From: Candidatus Babelota bacterium
Lineage (GTDB): Bacteria; Babelota; Babeliae; Babelales; Vermiphilaceae
Assembly: GCA_003963225.1 (NCBI GenBank)
Contig: RXKB01000026.1
Coordinates: 1-48,949 of the forward strand
Length of the DNA stretch: 48,949 nt
Reading direction: 5' to 3'
Shown: one piece after another, positions 14,235-23,800 of the stretch
Layout of the letters: each line of letters begins with the position of its first letter
Position numbering within the stretch: the first letter of the stretch is position 1
Made by a program: the position numbers and the translations under genes
The notes under the pieces: generated by a model
What the model was told of the DNA's origin: nothing
Databases searched by the model: none
The model's input: the letters and a program-made list of their open reading frames with translations, nothing else

Positions 14235-14978
14235 ATGTTATTTGAAGACCAAACCAAGGGTCAAGACGGCAATCAACCCCAACAGACGACTAACCAAGAA
14301 GACTGGCTGGCGAAGATTGTGGAAGTTAAGGGTGAGGCATTCAAGGACCCTCAGGTTCTTGCAAAGTCTAAACTGGAGTCTGATAATTATATCAAGCAAC
14401 TCGAAGGACAGCTTACTGAACTTCGGACTGAGCTTAGTAAAGAAGAGGCTGCAAAGAAACTCTTAGCTGAATTACAGGGCAGGCGGCAAGACCCCAATGC
14501 AAACCCTGTACCGAAACAAGGGGAAACTAACCCGAGCGACACCAAGCCGGTCCTTAGTGAAGATGTGATCCAACGCCTAGTAGAAGAAACCCTGACTAAA
14601 CGTGAGCAAAGTAACACCGCTACTCAGAACACTAAACTGGTTCAAGACCAACTTCAACAAAAGTATGGTACGGAAGCGAAAGCTCATGTGGAGAAGAAGG
14701 CACAAGAGTTAGGTATGTCGTTTGAACGTCTGTCTGCTCTGGCTGCTGAATCCCCCACTGCGTTTATGACTCTTATTGGTGAACCTAAGCCCGAGTTCAA
14801 ACCTCCGGTTAATGGCACCGTCAATACGGCAGCAGGGAACTTCAACAATCCTGCGGAGCGGGACTGGAACTATTACCAGAATCTCCGTAGAACTAACAAA
14901 ACACTTTACTTCAATCCCAAGACGCAACAGCAGATGATGCAAGACAAGATGCGACTTGGCGACCGATTTGGCAATTAA
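14235..14978 (+). CDS. Scaffolding protein
   Basis: 247-aa acidic, Gln/Glu/Lys-rich, helical and disordered protein directly upstream of the major capsid gene. It has a coiled-coil-prone segment (SKLESDNYIKQLEGQLTELR, about residues 44-63), a disordered Pro/Asn linker, and a short basic C-terminus (MRLGDRFGN) of the sort that binds capsid protein. It should direct prohead assembly and leave before packaging. Called from composition, size and position. Confidence 0.8.
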   Translation: MLFEDQTKGQDGNQPQQTTNQEDWLAKIVEVKGEAFKDPQVLAKSKLESDNYIKQLEGQLTELRTELSKEEAAKKLLAELQGRRQDPNANPVPKQGETNPSDTKPVLSEDVIQRLVEETLTKREQSNTATQNTKLVQDQLQQKYGTEAKAHVEKKAQELGMSFERLSALAAESPTAFMTLIGEPKPEFKPPVNGTVNTAAGNFNNPAERDWNYYQNLRRTNKTLYFNPKTQQQMMQDKMRLGDRFGN

Positions 14979-14995
14979 CAAAGGAGAAACGCTAA

Positions 14996-15967
14996 ATGTC
15001 TGGTATGACTACCGCAAACATGAGCCAACTCACTCGCTCGGAACTTTGGTCTTCGGAACTCAAAGAAATCCTTCGTGATGAGATGCAGGCTCAAAAATAC
15101 GTCCGTATGCTGGACGGCTTCCCGGATGGTGACACGTTCACTATTCCGTCTATCGGCCAACTGCAAGTCGATAACTACGAAGAAGATACGGACGTTCTGT
15201 ACCGTCCTATGGATACTGGTGAGTTCCAATTCACGATCACCGAGTATCTGTCTTCGGCTTCGTACATCACCAACAAAGCAAAGCAAGACGCCTTCTATGC
15301 TGCTCAGCTTGAGGCCGCGTTTGTTCCCGAACAGGAACGTGCCATCATGGCTCACTTTGAACGCACTACGCTTGCTACGCCTGAGGCTGGTGTGTCGGCT
15401 AACTCGCAGGAACTTATCGACGGTATTCAACACCGTTGGGCTGGTTCGAGTTCGGGTGCCTTCATCTCGGTTGCGGACTTCGCTCGTGCCCGCTATGCTC
15501 TGAAGAAGCTCAACGTGCCGGATACCAATCTGGTTGCTATCGTTGACCCTTCGGTGGAGTATACCATTAACACTCTGTCGAACCTCGTGTCGGTTTCGGA
15601 TAACCCGCGTTGGGAAGGCATTGTGTCGAGTGGTATTGCTACTGGCATGAAGTTTGTCAAGAACATCTATGGCTTTGACGTTTATACGTCGAACTACCTG
15701 AAGGATGTCACTGACAACGCTCTCACTAACGCTGCTTCGACTCCTGCCAACGTGGACTTCTCGTCTGTCAATGGTAAGGTTAACCTGTTCTTCTCGGCTG
15801 CTTCGAATGTTATGCCCTTCGTTGGTGCATGGCGTCAGGCTCCGAAAGTTGACTTCGAGTACAACAAGAACAAGCAGCGTGACGAATATGTGACCACGGC
15901 TCGTTATGGCGTCAAGCTGTATCATCCCGAGAACATGGTCCGTATTGTCACTAAGACTAACGTGTAA
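14996..15967 (+). CDS. Major capsid protein
   Basis: 323-aa HK97-fold-type capsid protein by position (after scaffold) and by features seen in T7-supergroup capsids: TRSELWSSELKEILRDE near the N-terminus, a central VADFARARYALKKLNVPD stretch, and a C-terminus ending KLYHPENMVRIVTKTNV. The ribosome site is AAGGAGAAA. Codon use differs from most neighbours, with frequent TCG and CGT, consistent with very high expression. Confidence 0.9.
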   Translation: MSGMTTANMSQLTRSELWSSELKEILRDEMQAQKYVRMLDGFPDGDTFTIPSIGQLQVDNYEEDTDVLYRPMDTGEFQFTITEYLSSASYITNKAKQDAFYAAQLEAAFVPEQERAIMAHFERTTLATPEAGVSANSQELIDGIQHRWAGSSSGAFISVADFARARYALKKLNVPDTNLVAIVDPSVEYTINTLSNLVSVSDNPRWEGIVSSGIATGMKFVKNIYGFDVYTSNYLKDVTDNALTNAASTPANVDFSSVNGKVNLFFSAASNVMPFVGAWRQAPKVDFEYNKNKQRDEYVTTARYGVKLYHPENMVRIVTKTNV

Positions 15968-15978
15968 GGAGAACTAAT

Positions 15979-16458
15979 ATGTCTTATACTAACGCTGACG
16001 GCCTTCGCGTCCTCACTAACGGTGATCATGGTGCTGTTAAAACCCAAGGTACTGCTACCTCGGGTATGAAACAAGTCATTGTAGTGGACATTACGTTCAC
16101 TGCTCTTGGTACCACCTTTGGTGCCTCGAACATTGACCTAAACAACCCGTTCATTCCGGCCAAATCGCTTATTACTCGGGCAGACCTTGTTATGACTTCG
16201 GCGGCTACTTCTGGTGGTACGCCTACTCTTGACATTGGTACCTACAATGCTGCTGGTTCGGCTATTGACGCTGACGGTATCGACGCGGCCATTGCACTGA
16301 CGGCTATTGACGCCAATGGTGAAACTGTCCGCTGCGATGGTGCTCATCTGACTACGGCTGGTCTGATTACGGCTGATGCCTATATTGGTATTACCCGCTC
16401 GGCCCCTACCTACACTGGTGGTGTGGGTAAACTGTACGTTGAGTACATCAAGCTCTAA
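15979..16458 (+). CDS. Probable capsid decoration/structural protein
   Basis: 159-aa Thr/Ala/Gly-rich, beta-strand-rich protein immediately after the major capsid gene, with the same TCG-rich codon preference and strong AAGGAG ribosome site, so probably made in high amounts. The composition suits a surface-exposed capsid decoration protein. It is separated from the next gene by a strong hairpin. No enzyme motif. Confidence 0.6.
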   Translation: MSYTNADGLRVLTNGDHGAVKTQGTATSGMKQVIVVDITFTALGTTFGASNIDLNNPFIPAKSLITRADLVMTSAATSGGTPTLDIGTYNAAGSAIDADGIDAAIALTAIDANGETVRCDGAHLTTAGLITADAYIGITRSAPTYTGGVGKLYVEYIKL

Positions 16459-16466
16459 CTAAACTA

Positions 16467-16490
16467 AAGGGGCTGCTACGGTGGCCCCTT
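16467..16490 (+). terminator. Hairpin attenuator after the capsid genes
   Basis: AAGGGGC (16467-16473) and GCCCCTT (16484-16490) form a perfect 7-bp GC-rich stem with a 10-base loop. No clear U-run follows, so it more likely stabilises or partly attenuates transcription after the capsid genes. This is the place of the T7 late terminator. Confidence 0.6.
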
Positions 16491-16509
16491 CCACCCTATC
16501 GGAGATAAC

Positions 16510-16962
16510 ATGCCCCTTCATTCCGCTCTAACTGATCCTGAACTTCATGAGCCTAAAGGTGTTGCAGCAGCGACTTCAGGTAAGGTTTATCTCTCTGATG
16601 GTGTCGGTAGTGGCTCTTGGGTTAGACCCCCGTATACGCTTACTGGCCGTCTTCCTGATGTCTCTACTGCATCGTCTATCTACTTAGCCATTCCCTATGC
16701 TGGCACTGTGACTAAGGTTGTTACCGTTCTTGCTGGTGCTATTACCACTTCCAATGCTACCATTACTGTCAGAAATGCTGCTGGTAGCTCAATGGGCACT
16801 ATTACTATTACCCAATCTGGTTCTGCTGCCGGTGACATTGATGTCCTAGAGCCAGTTGCTAACAATACTGTGACTAACGATAGTCGTATTCAAATTGAGA
16901 CTGATGGTGTCTCGGATACCGCTAGAGAGCTTTTTATTACCGTTTATATCCAAGGTTCGTAA
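16510..16962 (+). CDS. Probable head fibre/decoration protein
   Basis: 150-aa beta-rich protein. The N-terminus contains a short LTDPELHEPKG peptide and then KVYLSDGVGSGSW, an arrangement found in phage head-fibre or capsid-spike proteins, where the N-terminal part attaches to the capsid. The remainder is Ser/Thr/Ala-rich beta structure. It lies between capsid and tail-tube genes, after the attenuator hairpin. Confidence 0.6.
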   Translation: MPLHSALTDPELHEPKGVAAATSGKVYLSDGVGSGSWVRPPYTLTGRLPDVSTASSIYLAIPYAGTVTKVVTVLAGAITTSNATITVRNAAGSSMGTITITQSGSAAGDIDVLEPVANNTVTNDSRIQIETDGVSDTARELFITVYIQGS

Positions 16963-16964
16963 TA

Positions 16965-17684
16965 ATGAGAAGAACGCTGTTAGAGCTTACTCAGTCTATC
17001 CTGAATGATCTGGATGGTGAGCCTGTAAACAGTATCTTTGACACCGAAGAAGCAACCCAATACGCTTCTGTAGTCAGGGATACTTACTTCAATATTGTTG
17101 CAGCGAGGCAGACCCCAGAACATGATGAGTTACTGAAGCTTACTGCCCTCTCTGACTCTACCAAACCAGTCTACCTGAAATATCCAGACAATGTAAAAGA
17201 AATCAGATTGTTTGAGTATGACACCAAGGAGGTCTACTGGAAAGACCCAATCAGGTTCCTAGAGTCCATGCCCACTGCTGGACAAGCTGGAGTAGCCAGT
17301 GCTACTGATCCCATTAGTGGAGTTACGATTACCTTTAGAACTGACAAGAACCCTAAATACTACACTTCCTTTGATAACGAATACATTGTCTGCGACTCTT
17401 ATGATATGTCCGTAGACACAACCCTTCAGGAGAGCAAAACTAGATGTTGGGGAACTAAATACCCTAGTTTCACAATGAATGACAGTTTTGTGCCAGACCT
17501 AAATGAAACACTTTTCCCTTATCTTCTTGCTGAGTCCAAATCTGTTTGCTTCTCTATTTTCAAATCAGGCTCAGACCCAAAAGTTGAACAAGCAGCCCGC
17601 AGACTAAAGAGTGGAATCCAGAATGACAGATTCAAGTCTAAACAAGGAAACATCAGAAACTTCTACGGTAGACGTAGACCTTGA
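16965..17684 (+). CDS. Tail tubular protein A (head-tail adaptor)
   Basis: 239-aa protein in the gp11 position of T7-supergroup phages, with the typical helical opening (LLELTQSILNDLDGEPVNSI) and a YLKYPDNVKEI segment. It forms the ring between the portal and tail tube B. The C-terminus is basic (KSKQGNIRNFYGRRRP). Its last ~60 bases overlap the next gene in another frame. Confidence 0.8.
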   Translation: MRRTLLELTQSILNDLDGEPVNSIFDTEEATQYASVVRDTYFNIVAARQTPEHDELLKLTALSDSTKPVYLKYPDNVKEIRLFEYDTKEVYWKDPIRFLESMPTAGQAGVASATDPISGVTITFRTDKNPKYYTSFDNEYIVCDSYDMSVDTTLQESKTRCWGTKYPSFTMNDSFVPDLNETLFPYLLAESKSVCFSIFKSGSDPKVEQAARRLKSGIQNDRFKSKQGNIRNFYGRRRP

Positions 17685-17952
17685 GAAACAGTTTGCTAGG
17701 ATTGAGTCTACTAAACATAAGACAGATTTTGTTGTAGGTAAGACAAGATCAGCTACTTTCTTCTCAGTAAAAGCTACTAAAGGAACTACACCATCAGAGC
17801 TTTCAGGTAAATATACCACACTAGAGAAAGCCGTAGAAGCTGTAGAACGATTTGTAAGAAACGCTAAAGAAACCTTCTCCGTAAGATCAGACCGCCTCCA
17901 CGAAGAACGACAACAGAGAAAAGATGCAGAATCTAAATCAAAGAACGGTTAA
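17623..17952 (+). CDS. Hypothetical 109-aa protein between the tail tube genes
   Basis: Starts inside tail tube A (ATG 17623; a GTG at 17611 is the alternative) and ends inside tail tube B. The sequence has a hydrophilic N-terminus, a central KTRSATFFSVKATKG strand region, and a charged, coiled-coil-like C-terminus (SDRLHEERQQRKDAESKSK). It is the only open frame covering the ~240-base gap between the tube genes. Function unknown. Confidence 0.65.
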   Translation: MTDSSLNKETSETSTVDVDLEKQFARIESTKHKTDFVVGKTRSATFFSVKATKGTTPSELSGKYTTLEKAVEAVERFVRNAKETFSVRSDRLHEERQQRKDAESKSKNG

Positions 17953-20128
17953 TAACCTTATTAAAGGTCTGATTACGGAAGCCGGTGAACTTACGTTCCC
18001 TGAGTCTGCTTCTGTTGATGAACTCAATTGTTCTTTGAGTAGAGATGGCTCTCGCTCCAAGCGTCTTGGTCTAAAATTTGAAACCAGTAATGTCTTGTCC
18101 AGCTTCCCGGTCGATCCAGAGAAAACCTTCTACTCTGGTCAATGGGATAATCCGGGCGGCATTACTGGTTTATCTTTTATGGTGCTACAAGTTGGCTCCA
18201 TGTTGTATTTCTACAACGCAGGTCTAGCCCCGTATAGTGCCCAAGATACAGGACTATCGGTAAACCTTGCAACCTACCAGATTAGTGGTAAGGATATCTC
18301 TACTACTCGTGTCGAGTTTGCCACCATTGCCTCTGTCCTTGTAGTGGCAAGTGAAGCTATGGAGACTATCTACCTTACCTACGATGGTTCCTCTATTGCA
18401 GTTACTCAGATCAACTTCAGAGTAAGAGACTTTGACTGGATCAGTGATGTCTGTGATCTTACTGAGAAGGTCCCCAATGCCAGCATCACTAATGCCAGAA
18501 AATACGACACTCTGAATGCTGGTTGGATTGGTAACTCTGGGACTACACCAGAGACTTGGAGTGGTGTCACTGTGCCTTCTGGCGGTGGTTTGACTGCCCT
18601 GAAGACCTACAATGCTGCCAGAACTGCTTGGCCTCCCCTTACGCATCCTTGGTTCAGTGGTAAAGACTCTAACGGTGACTTTGACCTTGATGAGTGGGAG
18701 AAGGTCTACTCTGGTTCCAGCCTTATTGGCAATGGTGGGTTTGTTCTTGACTTCTTCAATAAGAATAGAGCCGCTGTAAGTGGTCTTACTGGTATTCCTA
18801 ATGAGGTTGAGCCTAGCCGATTTAGTAGTGTCACTGCCTATGCTGGACGCATGTTCTACGGTGGCTTAGGTTCAGGCCCCAACAGCGGTAAAATCCTCTA
18901 CAGCCGTCTTGTCGAAACTCTGAAGGAAGAAAGTTCTTGCACTGTCATTGGTGAGTGCTTCCAACAGAATGATCCTGTCTCAGAGTATTTCAGTGACCTT
19001 CTGGAAACTGACGGTGGTGTTATTCATATTCCAGACGCCTACAATATCCGTAAGCTCTACACCCATAACCAGTATCTTTATGTCTTTGCTGACAATGGTG
19101 TCTGGGTTATCTCTGGTCCTGACAACAGATTTAGTGCTACGAGTTACTATGTGTCCAAGGTGTCTAATGTAGGTATCTTCAGTGCCGGAAGCTTTGTTGC
19201 GGCTGAAGGTGTCCCATTCTGGTGGTCTAAATATGGCATCCATACGTTTGTCTATGATGAAACCTCTGGCTTCCCTATGGAGCAGAACCTTAGTCTGAAT
19301 ACCATTCAATCTTTCTGGGACAGTATTGATACTAACGCCAAGAATAAAGTTTATGCTGCCTACGACAGAGTGAACAAGCAAATCTTCTGGCTGTATCCTC
19401 AGAATAACGAGCCTACTGGTATCAAGAAGAATAGAATCCTGATCTTGGATATCCCGCTTCAAGCCTTCTACCCGTGGGAAATTGCGGATAACGATAAATA
19501 TCCAATCGGTCTGTTCTTCTTTGATGGTTACGGTTCAGAAGAGTTTGAAGATATTGTTGTGAACAGTCTTGGTGTGGCTATTACTGACGACATGCTGGAT
19601 GAAGTATTTGTTACTGGCTATAACCTTCTCACTAGTTCTCAAACTCAGTTAGCTGTCCTGACATACTCTGCCGGTAAAATGACAGTCTCGCTGTTCTCGT
19701 CCAAAGACTTTCTTGATTGGGGTACCGAGAACTATGGCTGCTTCGTAGAGTGTGGTTATGACTTTGCTGGTGACCTACTACTTAAGAAGAGTGCGCCTTA
19801 CGTCACTGTCTATTGTAGGTCCACTGAGGAAGGGTTTACCGCAAGTCCCGACTTTGAAGTAATCAATCCCTCTGGTCTATTCTTGGAGGTTTATTGGGAC
19901 TTCAGGGACTACCCGGCCACCCGTCAACAAGTCTATCGTATCAAACCTGCTCCTGTGATTGATACCACCAACCTTTCGGATACTGGACAAAATAAATCTG
20001 TTGTCGTGTCTAGAATGAAGGTTAGAGGCTCTGGTAGGTCCATGCGTCTCAGGTTTGAAGGTGAAGAAGGAAAGAACTTTGTTCTGCTTGGTTACTCAGT
20101 ATTGGTTGGTGTAAATGCCCGCTTCTAA
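17924..20128 (+). CDS. Tail tubular protein B (nozzle)
   Basis: 734-aa protein with the hallmark N-terminus of T7 gp12-like nozzle proteins: NNLIKGLITEAGELTFPE followed by ELNCSLSRDGSRSKRLGL. The remainder is beta-propeller-like. It forms the distal tail tube to which fibres attach. Its start overlaps the previous gene and its stop overlaps the next ATG. Length is typical. Confidence 0.9.
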   Translation: MQNLNQRTVNNLIKGLITEAGELTFPESASVDELNCSLSRDGSRSKRLGLKFETSNVLSSFPVDPEKTFYSGQWDNPGGITGLSFMVLQVGSMLYFYNAGLAPYSAQDTGLSVNLATYQISGKDISTTRVEFATIASVLVVASEAMETIYLTYDGSSIAVTQINFRVRDFDWISDVCDLTEKVPNASITNARKYDTLNAGWIGNSGTTPETWSGVTVPSGGGLTALKTYNAARTAWPPLTHPWFSGKDSNGDFDLDEWEKVYSGSSLIGNGGFVLDFFNKNRAAVSGLTGIPNEVEPSRFSSVTAYAGRMFYGGLGSGPNSGKILYSRLVETLKEESSCTVIGECFQQNDPVSEYFSDLLETDGGVIHIPDAYNIRKLYTHNQYLYVFADNGVWVISGPDNRFSATSYYVSKVSNVGIFSAGSFVAAEGVPFWWSKYGIHTFVYDETSGFPMEQNLSLNTIQSFWDSIDTNAKNKVYAAYDRVNKQIFWLYPQNNEPTGIKKNRILILDIPLQAFYPWEIADNDKYPIGLFFFDGYGSEEFEDIVVNSLGVAITDDMLDEVFVTGYNLLTSSQTQLAVLTYSAGKMTVSLFSSKDFLDWGTENYGCFVECGYDFAGDLLLKKSAPYVTVYCRSTEEGFTASPDFEVINPSGLFLEVYWDFRDYPATRQQVYRIKPAPVIDTTNLSDTGQNKSVVVSRMKVRGSGRSMRLRFEGEEGKNFVLLGYSVLVGVNARF

Positions 20129-20417
20129 GTCCTTTACGTTTATTGAGACTAAAGACTACACGATTAGACTTGAATACAACGAAGACTACGCTATTGTCCA
20201 TTTACCTTATATTGAAAAGATGGATAAGGGAGTCTTTATAGACATGAAATACCGTCTAGAAGATTGGTATGAGTTCATGACCACAGCAGGCTACGCAGGT
20301 ATCTTTGCAGCAGTTGATCCTAATGACGAGAAGATTAAAAGACTTCTGGACATGCTTGGGTTCAAGTTTAAGGGTGCAGCAGATAACATGTATGTCTATT
20401 TTTATGGAGAAGTATAA
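20115..20417 (+). CDS. Small GNAT-like virion protein
   Basis: 100-aa protein in the position of the first internal virion gene. The pattern (HLPYIEKMDKG, then a C-terminal LLDMLGFKFKGAADNMYVY) resembles the end of a GNAT acyltransferase fold, as seen in several phage proteins at this locus. It is too short for a complete GNAT enzyme, and the acetyl-CoA loop is not obvious, so a structural role is likely. Confidence 0.55.
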   Translation: MPASKSFTFIETKDYTIRLEYNEDYAIVHLPYIEKMDKGVFIDMKYRLEDWYEFMTTAGYAGIFAAVDPNDEKIKRLLDMLGFKFKGAADNMYVYFYGEV

Positions 20418-20884
20418 TGGGTCCAGTAGCAGCGGTAATTGGTGCGGTAGCTACCGTAGGTGGCACTGTCCTACAGTATGGCGCTCAGAGGCAGGCTGCC
20501 AAGGCAGCTAGAAAGCAACAGGAACTAAACACTCAGAGAAGCAACAGACAGGCCATTAGAGAGGCCCAATTGCGTAGGGCAGAGGCTCTTGCTGCTGCTT
20601 CCAGTATGGGTGCCCTTGGTGGCTCTGCTATTGCTGGTGGCCTTGGCTCTCTTGGCTCACAGCTTGGCTCTGGCCTAGGCTTCAGTTCTCAGATGAGTAG
20701 TCTTAGTGCAGATATTGAAAAGTTCCAGCAGAAGGCCGCTATGTGGGGTGCTGTTGCTGGTATGGGTGGCTCACTCTTCCAAGCTGGTGGTGGTTTTGAT
20801 GGTCTTAGTACAGCATTCAATAAACAACCTAAACAAGCTCCTCAACCTCCTATGGTGTCCCACGCTGCTAGAGCAGGATTCTAA
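20417..20884 (+). CDS. Internal virion protein (gp14-like)
   Basis: 155-aa protein with a hydrophobic N-terminal Ala/Val/Gly segment (VAAVIGAVATVGGTVLQYGA), a helical Arg/Gln/Ala-rich middle (AKAARKQQELNTQRSNRQ) and a Gly/Ser/Leu-rich hydrophobic half. This is the plan of T7 gp14-like ejection proteins, which enter the outer membrane during DNA delivery. Neighbours on both sides overlap by a few bases. Confidence 0.7.
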   Translation: MGPVAAVIGAVATVGGTVLQYGAQRQAAKAARKQQELNTQRSNRQAIREAQLRRAEALAAASSMGALGGSAIAGGLGSLGSQLGSGLGFSSQMSSLSADIEKFQQKAAMWGAVAGMGGSLFQAGGGFDGLSTAFNKQPKQAPQPPMVSHAARAGF

Positions 20885-23800
20885 TGGCAATCTTTGGTAA
20901 CAAGAAAAAACCTGTCAATACAGTCTTCAGGCTTCCGGTAGATACTTCTACTGGACCTAAAGGCTTACTTCGTTCTGAATATATCCAAGAACAGAATAGT
21001 ATTCTCTATCCTATGGTTGCCAATATGCCTAAGGAAGAGGTGCAGCAATTCCTTGATGCTGGTATTGTAGGGCCTATCCAAGCTCAAGCAGAGGGTATTA
21101 CCAGACAGAAACAGCTTGATGTCTACAGTGAAGTTATTGAGGTAACTGCTTTAGACCAGAAGACTCCTGAACAAGCTATTGCAGAACTTGAGACTCTTAG
21201 GGATGAGAATCCTTTCCTCAAGTCCTATGTCTCTCCTGCTGTTATTGAAGCTCTCAAGCAGAGTGATAATCCTACCGCACGTAGGGCTGCTCAGGGTAAA
21301 CTGGCTAACGTTCTTATTGCTACTGAACTCCTCAACAATAAGCTGAGTGAGACTAACACTGGCTTCATGTCTGGTGTTGGGGACTTCTTTGATGTCTTGG
21401 CTTCAGACCTTCCTGTTGTGTCTGCCTTTAATGTCAGTCGTCGTAAGGAACTAAGCGATAGGTTCTTACAGCTTATGGACTCCACTGAGGATGCTGCTGT
21501 AGTCCGCACTGAGATGGAAGCCATTATCAATGAAGCTGCTGATATGGGGTTCTTTACGGACTCCAACAGGTTCTACCTTAATGACTTCCTTGGTCTTACT
21601 TTAGAGCAAGGTAAAGGTGCTGAACTGGCACTGCAACAAGGCTTTGCAGCTATTGATATCCTTGCTTCGCTCACTGTGCTTGGTGATGCTGGTAAGCTCG
21701 TAGGCTTTACTAAAGGTGTGTCCAAAGAGACTATAGATGCTCTTATGTTTGGTGTTCTTAAGGATAACGTTGCTGGTGCTGTAGACCCTGCGACTTGGAA
21801 GGAGAGCCTGATTACCTCTGAGCGTGTGCTTCCTAGAACTCCTGCTGAGGCTACTGCTGTCAAAGAAGTAGAGATGGAGCTTAGGGCCACTCAAGAAGCT
21901 ATCAATGTCAGGATTGCTGCTGGTTCAGCTATTGATGATGACGCCTTTGAGGCTGTCAAGCAAGACCTTATTGCTAAAGCTAAAGAGAGGGCCAAGAGGT
22001 CCGGTAATCTTAGGTACATTGATGGTAATATCACTACCTCTAAACAACAGACTAGCCAAAAGACAGTATTAGTCTACGGAGAAGATGCTCGGAATGACAT
22101 AAATTTAACACTACGTGAAATTTTCGACGACGCTCTGGCTGGTCAAGCGCGTGGCAACGTCGCCGGTGTGTCTGTAACTTCGATAGATTTTGAGTTTGTG
22201 GATGCGGGGGCAAAGGCGTTCCTGAATGGAGAAAGCCAAGCCCCAAAAGCTGCTACGCGAGAAGGCCAAATCCTTTCGGACTTCGGTTTTAATAAGGCGA
22301 AGCAGCAGGCAGAATCTCTCGGGTATAAAGCCGATAAACTACAAAAAACTACTGAGAGTGATGTATATTTTGGACCTACCATCTCTAGGGATGCGTTCGA
22401 TAATATAACTCTTACTGAGTACTATGGCACTACCAAAGGTAAGGCTTTTGCTAGCCAGACTGCCGCAAAGATTTATGCTGACCAGATTCTTGGTGAGGTT
22501 GTTCCTGTTCAGGGTCAGGCAGGCCAATGGCTAGTCAAGAAGACCTCTAACATCAAGACTGGCATCTATAGTCAAGGAGCTACTCCCGATGATATTATTG
22601 CTGATCTGGGTTTGTATAAGTCTCTGGATACTGACGAACTAGGCAGAGGTTTCTTTGCTAACTTTGGTTCTCCACTAAGCCAGACTGACGATACTAACAA
22701 TGCTGTGCTTAAGCAGGGTGAGTTTGCCAGAGCAATGGCTACAGAGACTCTTCAACGTGATGTAGAGCGTCAGCTTAAGATTGTTGGTAAAGAAGGTAAA
22801 GATGCTGTAGAACGTGTCTATACTGAGATTAGAGATGGCCAGTTTGCCTCTATGCGTGAGGCCCCTACTATTGCTCAGTTTGACGATATGTTCTTTACTG
22901 TCAATGGTCGTAGAGCCACTGAGGCAGAACTTAAGCTCCATTCCCTTAAGCTGGAATGGAACAATACTGACTGGTATTTTACTGCTGATGTTCACTTCAA
23001 GAGAGCGGTAGAACGTGGTATTGAAATCCTTGTTCCTCAGGATGGTATTGAGATTGGTGCTGTAAAGACTACCAGAGAAGCCAATACTGGTAGACTTGTC
23101 TGGGATATTGACTCTGGTTCTTATCAGCCTATTGATACTCTAAATCCTGACAGACAGGTATACAAGCTTGTTGAGCCTATGGAGTTTGATGGTCAACTTC
23201 ATGACCTAGTTGCTAGTGCTACTCCCAAGACCAGAGCCTTGAAGCATACTGATGTCATGGGCTATAATGCTGGTGGTTCCAGACTTTATGCTCCTAACAG
23301 AAACAACTTCTTTATCAAGCAAGACACTGAATACAAGCTTGCTGATGGCACTGCACGTCAAGGCACTCCAAGAACCATTATGGCTGTCAAGACTGAGAAA
23401 GAAGCTGTCAAGGCTCAGTCTGAGATTAACACAGTTATTGATGAACTGCACCGTATTGCTAATCCTAAAGCCTTTACCAAGGCCGGTGATTATCTTTCGG
23501 TTATCCAGACTAAATACAAAGACTCCAATCTTAATAAGTTGATTGCTAGAAACTCTGGCTGGAATACTGACGTTCATGGTGTCAAGGAGCTTGTGGAGTG
23601 GGCTACGGAGAACAACATTGATCTTCGTAAGAAAGTATCCTTTGTCTCTGATGGCCAGCCTCTGGTCAAGGGAGATGACATGATTGGTGATATCACCTTC
23701 AAGGATGTAGCTATCACTCCCGGCCCTCTGAAGATGGGTGACTTCCGTAAGGACACTGTGCTTATGGGGTATGGTGGTCAGAAGCTTCCTACCATTGCTC

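Noticed and set aside
10702..15925. Minus-strand frames opposite terL, portal and capsid genes
   Set aside because: Antisense to clear structural genes, with unnatural Ser/Arg/Leu composition and no start signals.
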